Assembly: GCF_017591425.1 (NCBI RefSeq)
Contig: NW_024467121.1
Span: forward strand, 22,642,707 to 22,706,706
DNA from: Ochotona curzoniae
Taxonomy: Eukaryota; Chordata; Mammalia; Lagomorpha; Ochotonidae
Direction of reading: 5' to 3'
Length of the DNA: 64,000 nucleotides
Shown here piece after piece: positions 56,103 through 64,000 of the stretch. How positions within the stretch are numbered: position 1 is the first letter of the stretch; every line of letters starts with the position of its first letter. The notes under the pieces were generated by a model. The model was not told the DNA's origin, made no database searches, and was given only the letters and a program-made list of their open reading frames with translations. A program made the position numbers and the translations under genes.

Positions 56103-56430
56103 ATTTAAAATACAAAATAGAAGTAATCAAAAGACTGTAAAGAGTGATCGAGGAACCCCATAAAAATCCCCAAATGAAAATATAAATGAAATTAAAATCT
56201 CAACTAAAAACAGTAAACTGGAAGATAGACCCAAATAAATTAACCAAAATATAGAACAGAAAAATAGAAAGGGGAAAATATAAAATAGAAGCTACTGTGA
56301 TAAAAAAAAATAAGAAAATTGTTGTATTAATTAACCTGATTTAATGCCACTCTGTGTACCTGAATCTCATAAATGTACACAATTATGATTTTTCCAAGGA
56401 GTAATAAAGTTTTAAAGAATGAAAGATGTA
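56103..56430 (+). mobile_element. AT-rich, possible L1 3' end
   Basis: Strongly A-biased on the plus strand and ends 'tgtacacaattatgatttttccaaggagtaataaag', like an L1-type 3' terminus with AATAAA. No ORF2 match was identified, so the call is weak. Confidence 0.35.
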
Positions 56431-56433
56431 GAA

Positions 56434-56750
56434 TGGCCAGCATTGTGGCACAGTGGATTAAGCTACCACTTGTGATGTTGGCGTCCTATATGGGCACCAG
56501 TTTGAGTCCCAGCTGCTCTGCTTTTGATCCAGCTCCTTGCTAATCAGCAAGCAGAAGTAGATGATCTAAGTACTTGGACCCTGCCACCATGTGGGAGACC
56601 TAGATGGAATTCCAGGCTCCTGGCTTTGGCGTGGCTCAGCCCTGGCCACTGTGCCCATTTGGGGGAGTAGAAGCAGCAGGTGGAAGATTCTCTCTTTCTC
56701 TGTTTCTATTTCTCTCCCTCCAACGTGGCCTTTCAAATAAGTCTCCAAAA
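56434..56750 (+). mobile_element. Old sense SINE, complete
   Basis: 'ggccagcattgtggcacagtggattaagctacc' head to 'gtggcctttcaaataagtc' tail. Confidence 0.88.
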
Positions 56751-57462
56751 AATTTTCAGAGAGCAGAAGCCCAATAAGATGGAAATTCTAGTAAGAGCTG
56801 TCAGAGATAATATAAGAAATGTTCAGAAGGATTATGACTGAGACGTTTTCAGCATGGTTGGGAGCTGTGGTTCCTCGGAAGCAGAAGGCCGGAGGACTCG
56901 GGTGTGGTGAAGTGCCTCTGCTGAGCTGGGAGAGGGCCCAGCCCAGGGGGCAGGCTCAGCAGAGGCAGGCGGCCGCCTGTTTTGGGATCCCTTGCAGCTT
57001 CAGAGGAGCACTGGGCATGTAGTATATGCTTGTCAGTAGTTGTTGGAACAAAGAGAGAGAATCAGTTACAAAGGAAAGGCAGTTACATGGATGGAGGATT
57101 TCTCATTTTTAAAGTAGAAGGCAAGAATGAGGGAAATGAAAAAAAAAAAAAAACCAGGAGACACTCAAAAAATACAAAATGAGAAGGTGGAAACACAACC
57201 AATTATGTAAGTTATCACAACAAATTCATTGAACTTTGTTAAAAGTCTTGAATAAAAATGCAACTATGTGCTGACATACTGTACAATCGAAGGTTGGTGT
57301 ATCCATCCTTATACTCGCATGGTAAACAAAGATCTAGCATAAATAAAAGGGATTGAGGAAGCCATCATAGAAGTCTTCTAGTACTTGAGCAAGTAAGTGA
57401 AAAAACTCACATTAAGTTTGAACAATGTAATTAGCAAGCCTGGTGTGATCAGATGTATAGAA
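56751..57462. other. Unassigned DNA
   Basis: Nothing recognised; an A14 run lies at 57139-57152. Confidence 0.4.
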
Positions 57463-57472
57463 AAATGTCCTC

Positions 57473-57783
57473 AGGCCTAGTGGCTAAAGTCCTCACCTTG
57501 AATGTGCTGGGATCCCATATGGATGCCGGTTCTAATCCCAGTGGCTCCACTTCCCATTCAGCTCCCTGCTTGTGGCCTGGGAGAGCAGTAGAGGACGGCC
57601 CAAGGCCTTGGGACCCTGCACCCACGTGGGAGACTTGGAAGAGCTCCTGGCTCCTGGTTTCAGATTGATGCAGCACCAGCCATTGTAGTCACTTGGGGAG
57701 TGAATCATTGGACGGAGGATCTTTTTCTTTCTCTTCTCTCCATATATCTGACTTTGTGATAAAAATAAAATAAATCTTTAAAG
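57473..57783 (+). mobile_element. CSINE with 10 bp TSD, 5' end slightly truncated
   Basis: TSD AAATGTCCTC at 57463-57472 and 57784-57793, perfect. It begins at 'aggcctagtggctaaagtcc', so about ten head bases are missing within the TSD, which fits 5' truncation on insertion. Confidence 0.93.
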
Positions 57784-57793
57784 AAATGTCCTC

Positions 57794-57930
57794 GACTATA
57801 GACACATGTGGCTCCTAGCTTTTGGCCTGGCCCAGCCCCAGCCCAAGGTGTTGTGGCCATCTGAGGAGTGAATCAGCAGATGGAAGCTCTTTCTCCATCT
57901 TTCACTCTTTCAAATAAAGTAAACCTTTAG
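57794..57930 (+). mobile_element. Old SINE 3' half
   Basis: 'gtggctcctagcttttggcctggcccagccc' to 'tctttcactctttcaaataaag'. The 5' half is not seen upstream of the younger insertion. Confidence 0.7.
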
Positions 57931-58077
57931 GATTAAAAGCCAAATAAAACAGACCAGCCGAACTCTGACAGAACTGAGGTGAAAGAGAACTCAACAAGAC
58001 TGCAAACAGGATCACGCCATCTGCAAGCAGCTTCCCTGACAAGCAGACACTCAACAGGGCAGTAATTGCAATGTGCA

Positions 58078-58342
58078 ACATCCATGGAGCTCTAGGCCAC
58101 TGCCTGTGCTGCCGGTGCCCCACATGGGCACTGGCTCCAGTCCTAGCTGCTCCACTGCCAATGCAGTTCCCTGCCAATGGCCTGGGAAAGCAACAAAGGA
58201 TGACGTAGGTTCTTGGGTCTCTCCCGTCCATGAAGGAGAGCTGGAAGAAGCTCCTGGCTTCACCTGTGCCCATCACTGGCCAGTGGACGGAAAATCTCTG
58301 TCTTGCTCACTCTAACTCTTTCAAACAGATCAGTAAATCTTA
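58078..58342 (+). mobile_element. Old sense SINE
   Basis: 'ccccacatgggcactggctccagtcctagctgctcc', 'gaagaagctcctggcttc' and 'tctaactctttcaaacagatcagtaaatctt'. Confidence 0.75.
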
Positions 58343-58451
58343 AGATACACATAGTATCCAAGATCCAAGTATTGTTTATACCAAAACATAAGACACAAGC
58401 TGGGGGATAGGGGAAGAAAATTGGCCAACAAAGATTCAGAAATGAAAGTTA

Positions 58452-58548
58452 GAGGACTGGCATTGTGATGTAATGGGTAAAGCTGCCACCTGCAACACTG
58501 GCATCTTTGTGGGTGCTGGTTCATGTCCCAGCCACTCAGCTTCTTTGG
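58452..58548 (+). mobile_element. Old SINE 5' fragment
   Basis: 'gaggactggcattgtgatgtaatgggtaaagctgcc' to 'gttcatgtcccagccactcagcttc', then the similarity stops. Confidence 0.7.
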
Positions 58549-58611
58549 TTTATTTAAAAGGTAAAATTTCATGTTTTGCATGGGACAAATTTAGAAACAC
58601 AGAGGGTCTTT

Positions 58612-58661
58612 ACTCTTCCTCCTCCTCTCTCCTCCTCCTTTTACTCCCCTCCCCCCACCCC
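58612..58661. repeat. Pyrimidine tract
   Basis: (tcc)n-like run 'cttcctcctcctctctcctcctcctttt' followed by C-rich sequence. Confidence 0.7.
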
Positions 58662-58752
58662 AATTATTGCAGCAGCATATTCAATCACTTCACAATCACA
58701 ACTTAACATTCTGATATACAAATATCATGACATGTCAAGTAAAGGATAAAGG

Positions 58753-59046
58753 GGAAGGCTGATGCTGTGCCATAGTAGGCTAAGTTTCCGTCTTTGGCAA
58801 CAGCATCCCATATGGGTACTGACCCGAGCTCCAGCTGCTCTGCTCCCTATCCAGCCCTCTACTTAAGGCCTGGGAAAGCAGCCGAAGAAGGCTTAAATCT
58901 TCATGTCCCTCTATCCACATAGGAGACATGTAAGAACCTCCTGGCTTCTGATAGGCTCAGCTTTGACCATTGTGACCATTTAGGGAATGAACCAGCTGAA
59001 AGATTTCTGTCTCTCCTTCTCTTTACCTTTAAAATAAAAAGATCTT
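58753..59046 (+). mobile_element. Old sense SINE, complete
   Basis: 'aggctgatgctgtgccatagtaggctaag' to 'ctctttacctttaaaataaaaagatctt'. Confidence 0.82.
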
Positions 59047-59417
59047 AGAAAAGATGATGGAGACACTGCCATTATTCAGGAGTATAATAGACTCAGGCTG
59101 TAAACAGCAGTTAAATCCCAGGATATTAATATTGCTTACAGAAATTATTCTCTTTTTTTGTGCTCTGTGTATTAGTTGCCAAAGTTCAGAGAGAACATAC
59201 GATATTTATCTTTTTGGTACTGGCTTACTTCACTAAGCATAATGGATCCATTTACTTGCAAAAGAATATTTCACTCTTTAATGGCTGGGTAGTATTCAAT
59301 TCTACCACTGAGTACCATGTTGCTGCTCCCCCACCCCCCACCCAGTCATCAGTAGATGGGTATCTGGGTTGGTGTGATAGCTTAGCTATTGTGAAGCAGC
59401 TATTGAGCGGCTCTAAT

Positions 59418-59450
59418 ATCGCTTCTCGGCCTTTTGGCTAACATCAAGTG
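59418..59450 (+). pseudogene. RNU2: U2 snRNA 5' fragment, 33 nt, with TSD
   Basis: Starts ATCGCTTCTCGGCCTTTTGG and matches nt 1-33 of U2 snRNA with one mismatch. Flanks GAGCGGCTCTAAT (59405-59417) and GAGCTGCTCCAAAT (59451-59464) are a diverged target duplication of L1 sequence. No A-tail. It is a truncated retro-insertion, not a functional snRNA gene. Confidence 0.9.
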
Positions 59451-61924
59451 GAGCTGCTCCAAATACAGGGTACGGATAACTCTCATGCTGGTTCGATTTC
59501 CCAGGAGTGGGATGGCTGGGTCACATGGTAGATCTGTTATCAGATATCTGAGGAATCTCCACGCTTTTTTCCATGTGGTTGCACTAATTTATATTCCCAC
59601 CACCAATAGTGGATTAAGGCACCTTTTTTTTTACCCCCTCATCAGCATTTGTTGTTCCCTGATTTCTGCATGATCGCCATTCTCACTGGTGAGGTAAAAC
59701 CACATTGTGGTTCATATTTGTATTTCCTTGATAGCCAGAGAACCTGAACATTTTTCATATGTTTATTAGCCATTTGAATTTTATTCTATGAAAAATACCC
59801 ATTCGTGCCCTTTGCCCATTTCTTCACTAGATTGTTTTTGCTGTCGTTGGCCTTCTGGAGTTCTTTATAAATCCTGAATATTTATCTTCTATGAGTTGTA
59901 TAGTTTGCAAACATTTTCTCCCAGTCTGTTGATGGCCTCTTCACTTTGTTGACCATTTCTTTTGCAGTGCAGACACTTCTTAGTTTGATGTAAGCCCTTT
60001 TGCTTATTTTTGCTTTCATTGTCTGTGCTGCTGGGGTTTTTCTGAGGTCTTTCCTAAGCCCGCGTCTCACAGAGTGTCCCTGACATTTTCCTCTAGCAAT
60101 TCGATGGTATCACATCATGGATTTAGAGCTTTGATCCATTTATTTTTATATAAGGTGTAGGGTATAGGTTTTGTTTGTCCTGCGTGTGTAGATTTAATTT
60201 TTTTAGTACTGTTTTTGGAAAGACTGTCCTGTCTCCCTGGATTGATTTTGGTTTGTTTGTTAAAAATTCGTTGGCTATAGATACGCGGGCTCATTTCTGG
60301 GGCTTCTGTTCCACTGAAGCTTCATGTCCAGGGTTACCTTTATTGTCATTACATTGCCCTGTAAAACATCTTCAAGTCTGGGATTGCAATGCCTCCAATT
60401 TTGTTTTGATTTAGGATTGCTTTAGTTGTTCTGGGTTGTGTTGCATTTTCATATGAATTTTGGCATTTTTCTAGATCTGAGGAGAATATTACAGATATTT
60501 TGAATGGGATCACATTGAATTTATAAGTTGATTTTGGTAATGTGGACATTTTGATATTAATTCTACAAATCTGTGACTATACAGATTTTTTCCATGTTTT
60601 AGTGTTTGTAATTTCTTTAATGTCTTATAATTTTCACTATAGAACTCCCTTACATTCTTGGTTGAATTTATTCCAAGGCGTTTAAATGTTTCACAGCTAC
60701 TGTGAATGGGGTTCAACACGCACATTTTTTCTCAACCATGGAATTGTTTGTGCATACAAAGGTCATTGATATTTGCGTGTTGATTTTATGTACTGCACCT
60801 TGCCAAAGTCTCTTATGAGATCCAACAGTCTCTTTTGATTCCCGTATATAAAGAATCATGGCATTTGCCGACAGGGTTAACTTGACTTCCTCCTTTCCTG
60901 TTCGTATCCCTGAGATTTCTTTTTGCTTGTCTGATGGCTCTGGCTAGAACTTCCAGGACTACATTGAGTGGTAGTAAGAGTGGGCATCAGTGTCTATTTT
61001 CAGATCTTAGTGAAAATGCTTTTCCTCATTTGATACAATGCTGGCCTTGGGTTTGTCATGTATTGCTTTGAGGATGAGGAATGATCCTGCTATACCCAGT
61101 TTTGTTCACGTTTTTAATCCTAAAGGGATGTATATTTTATCATGCTTTCTCTGTGTTTATTGAGATAATCTTGCAGATTTTATTTTTCAGCTTGTTAATG
61201 TGGTATATCACATTTACTGATTTACATATGTTGAACCCAAACCTGCACACTAGGGATAATCCCACCTGGTCCAGGTGAATCATGTTTCTGATATGTTGGA
61301 CTCAATTAGCTAGTGTGGTGTTGAGGATTTTTGCATCTATATTCATCAGGGAGAGTGGTTTATAGTTCTTTTTCTTTGTGATTTTTTTTTTTTTTTGATC
61401 TTGGAATTAGAATGATGTTGGCTTCATAGAAGGAGTTTGGGAAGATTCCCTTTCTTTTAGTTTTGAGTCTTCTGAAGAATCTGAATTAGTTCTTGGAAGG
61501 TTTGGTAGAATCAGCAGTCAGGGGAGCTATCTGGTCCTGTATTCTTTTTGATTGGGAGACTCTTAATTACTGAGCCAGTTTGTCCAAGTTATTGATCTAT
61601 TTAGATTTTCAATGTCCTCATAACTAATTTTTGGTAGATTGCATGTGCCCAGAAATACAGCTATTTCTTCAAAATGTTCCAGTTTATTGGTATATAGCGA
61701 TTGGTAGTAATTCCTGGTCATTCCTGATAGTTGTTTGAATGTCTGTGGTGTCTGTTGTTACAGGTCCATTTTCAACTCTAATTTTATTGATTTGGGTTTG
61801 ATTCTTTGTCTTTTTGTTTGGTTTTGAATAATTGGGATGATGGTATATTGATTTCACTAATTTTTTCAAAACACAGCTTTTCAACTCATTGAGTGTATCT
61901 TTTTTATTTCAATTTTATTTTTTT

Positions 61925-62012
61925 CTCTAAATTTAAACATTTTTATTTCAAAGGCAAATACAGAAGGGAAGCAGGAAAGGAGGGAGAAAAAAGATCTTCC
62001 ATCTATTTCTTT
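61925..62012 (-). mobile_element. Short SINE tail piece within L1 element 2
   Basis: 'tttttatttcaaaggcaaatacagaagggaagcaggaaagg...aaaagatcttccatct' is the antisense tail of an old SINE, truncated after about 90 bases. Confidence 0.6.
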
Positions 62013-62356
62013 CCTTATGCTAATTTTGTATTTTGTTTACTGTTTTTTTAGATGCATCAATAGATATTTTATTTGATGCCTTTCTGATGTCTTGGTATGA
62101 GCATTAATTGCTATGAACTTCCATGTTAGCATTGCTTCTGCTGTATCACATAGGTTTTGATATGTTGTGTCGTCTTTAATATGCTGTCATCTTTGTTTCC
62201 AGGAGTTTATTTTCCTCTTAATTTCTTCTATGACACACTGCTCATCCAGTAATATTTTATTCAGTCTCTATCTATGTGCATATATTCTGGGGTTTCTCGA
62301 GTTGATGGTTTCCAGCTTCACTCTGTGGCCACAGAAAAGACACATGGTATAGTTTT

Positions 62357-62678
62357 TTTTTTTAAAGATTTATTTTTATTATTATTGGAAAGGCGGATAT
62401 ACAGAAAGGAGAGACAGAGAAAAAGATCTTCCGTCCGATGATTCACTCCCCAAGTGAGCGCAACGGCCGATGCTATGCCGATCCGAAGCCAGGAGCCTCT
62501 TCCGGGTCTCCCACGCGGGTGCAGGGTCCCAAAGCTTTGGGCCATCCTCGACTGCTTTCCTGGGCCACAAGCAGGGAGCTGGATGGGAAGCGGGGCTGCC
62601 GGGATTAGAACCGGCGCCCATATGGGATCCCGGGCGTGCAAGGCGAGGACTTAACCACCGCGCCACCGCGCCGGGCCC
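62357..62678 (-). mobile_element. Youngest-looking CSINE, 16 bp perfect TSD
   Basis: TSD CACATGGTATAGTTTT at 62341-62356 and 62679-62694, no mismatch. Full length with intact CpGs ('ggcgcccatatgggatcccgggcgtgc', 'ccaccgcgccaccgcgccgggcc'). Confidence 0.96.
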
Positions 62679-63320
62679 CACATGGTATAGTTTTAATATG
62701 AGCTTGCTGAGGCTTGCATTGTGGACTGTCCTTCTAAAGAAGGCTCCGTGAACTGATGAAAAGTTAGGTATATTCTGCCTTTGTGGGATGAAATATCCTC
62801 TACATATAGCTTTTGCTAGGAAGATCAAGCTGTCCTGGTTTTCATCTCAAATTGGCTCATAATTGCAAAAAAAAAAATTATCTGGGGAGAGAAGAGAAGC
62901 TACTCCTGACTTTTGGACATTGATTACTTAGCTTGGAAAATTGGTAAAGAATTTTATTCCTTAAAGTCTTTGGTACATTTTGGAGATTTGAGATTTCACA
63001 TCTTTAAGTAGACAAATGTATTCCTGGTATAAATGTTAAGTTTATCTAAGGAGATATATTTTGTTATTAATTTAAATAAATATGATTTCATAAAAATACT
63101 CTGTAGATATCAATTAGTTCCATTTGGTCCATGATTAACTCTATAGTTTCTTTGTTGAATGGTTGTCCAGTTGATCTATTCATTGAGGATAGTGGAGTAA
63201 TTCCCCAGGATTACTGTATTGGAGTCTGTCTCCCTGTAGGTCCATTAGCAATTGTTTTTAATAGCTGGGTGTCCTGGCATTGGGTGTGTATATACTCTGA
63301 TGGTCACTTCTTGTTGATTT

Positions 63321-63356
63321 CTACACTTGATCTTCGCCAAAAGGCTGAGAAGCGAT
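63321..63356 (-). pseudogene. RNU2: U2 snRNA 5' fragment, 36 nt, with TSD
   Basis: On the minus strand it matches U2 nt 1-36 with two mismatches (begins ATCGCTTCTCAGCCTTTTGG). TSD GTTGATTTCT at 63313-63322 and 63360-63369, perfect; its last two bases overlap the end of the U2 match. Three extra bases precede the U2 5' end. No A-tail. Confidence 0.9.
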
Positions 63357-63572
63357 TGAGTTGATTTCTTAATCATTCTGTAATGTTGTTCTTCATCTCT
63401 TTCAGTAGTTTCTGTGTTAAAGTCCGTTTGTCTGACATTAGAATGGCTATTCTGGCTGGCATGTTTTCCATCCTTTCACTTTCAGTCTATGTGCATCTTT
63501 GTTAGTGAGATGTGTTTCTTGTAGGCAACAAATAGATGGGTCTTATTTGATTTATCCAGCCAGTCTGTATCT

Positions 63573-64000
63573 TTTTTTTTTTAGCCTGGTCTGCTCCCAA
63601 CCCATGCCAGATGTATGCTCGTGGGAACTTTCCATGGCCTGTTCTGAGCTGTCTCCTATCATGTTTCTTGTGCTTACTTGCTGGGTCTGTGTCCTGCCAG
63701 AGGAATTGCCCAGTCTCCTCCATCAGAACCTCTCCCAATGCCAGATTTTGCACATACCAGGGGGTCCATGAGCCAGCCCTACTCAGTTCACCTCCTGTCC
63801 TAACAGGAACAGTGGCCTTTCCTGACTGGGCTTCAACCCAAACTGGTCCTTGCTGTTGGATGGTTCAGCCCAGCCATGGCTCTTCCATACCTACATACGG
63901 CTCTCACATGGCTCAGTAGGGGTTCAGACCTTGCCTAGTCCATTCTACATCTACCCTGGTCCTCCAGGACACCAGACAGTGTTGGAGCCTGGCCTGGCTA
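63573..64000 (-). mobile_element. Unrecognised retroelement, copy D (cut by window end)
   Basis: After a T10 run, the GC-rich body starts directly, without the 3' unique segment of copies A-C. 63700-63960 aligns with 12935-13230 of copy B and 8965-9230 of copy A ('acctcctgtcctaacaggaacagtggcc' against 'acctcctgtcctggcaagaacagtggcc'). Confidence 0.7.

Larger units (their letters stand above)
59056..63572 (-). mobile_element. L1 element 2, 3' UTR and ORF2, decayed
   Basis: Antisense L1 throughout. On the minus strand, ORF2 pieces are readable: LGINSTKNVREFYSENYKTL near 60650-60710, and LPKSTYKFNVIPFKI with KAILNQNKIGGIAIPDLKM near 60360-60545 (the reverse transcriptase C-terminal side). Frames are broken many times. 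It is interrupted by two U2 snRNA fragments, an old SINE piece (61925-62012) and a young CSINE (62357-62678). It ends at 63572 against repeat copy D, so the 5' part is missing. Confidence 0.9.

Noticed and set aside
59418..59450. Functional U2 snRNA gene
   Set aside because: Only the first 33 of about 188 nt are present, with no proximal or distal sequence element or 3' box.
62454..62654. tRNA gene candidates from A/B-box-like sequences in CSINEs
   Set aside because: These are the tRNA-derived promoter boxes of the SINE; no cloverleaf or intact tRNA was found.

Overview
This is mammalian nuclear DNA from a lagomorph, most probably a pika (Ochotona). The evidence is the repeat content. The window is saturated with a tRNA-derived SINE of the lagomorph C-repeat (CSINE) type. 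It has a head of the form 'ggcccggcgcggtggcctagcggc', a B-box-like 'ggttctaatcc', a middle with 'ctgcttgtggcctgggaaagcag', and a tail with 'tctgactttgtaataaaaataaa'. About 60 copies or pieces are visible on both strands, from near-consensus copies with perfect target-site duplications (TSDs) to old, heavily decayed ones. The naming of the genus rests on remembered consensus, not on a search.

No multi-exon protein gene can be supported. The coding-like content is one CpG-island single-exon ORF (38940-39338, unrecognised product, with a poly(A) signal downstream) and one dead processed copy of the ribosomal protein gene RPSA (45752-46980), itself split by a CSINE. Nearly all other ORFs are chance frames through SINEs.

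Layout. 1-6.1 kb: SINE clusters separated by unassigned sequence. 6.6-7.16 kb: a minus-strand solo LTR with promoter and poly(A) signals and a near-consensus CTCF motif. 7.6-9.6, 11.8-13.25, 20.8-23.6 and 63.57-64.0 kb: four copies of one minus-strand repeat with an A-rich 3' end and a GC-rich body of degenerate 60-75 bp units, not recognised by me. 13.4-19.3 kb: nested SINEs. 23.6-37 kb: sparse SINEs, MIR relics, one MITE-like relic and much unassigned DNA. 37.2-38.3 kb: a 764 bp solo LTR inside a CSINE, with a 6 bp TSD. 38.9-41.1 kb: the CpG-rich segment. 45.7-47.0 kb: RPSA pseudogene. 47.46-50.33 kb and 59.06-63.57 kb: two minus-strand L1 elements riddled with SINEs. 50.33-50.54 kb: a foldback palindrome with perfect 40 bp arms. 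51.6/52.25 kb: a 59 bp segment copied into a SINE.

The most unusual observations are these. (1) Two separate insertions of only the first 33-36 nt of U2 snRNA lie in the same L1, on opposite strands, each with its own TSD. (2) The four-copy GC-rich VNTR-like retroelement. (3) The perfect SINE foldback. (4) The templated insertion. Coordinates of repeats come from reading by eye and are usually good to about 5-15 bases; TSD and palindrome coordinates were counted.
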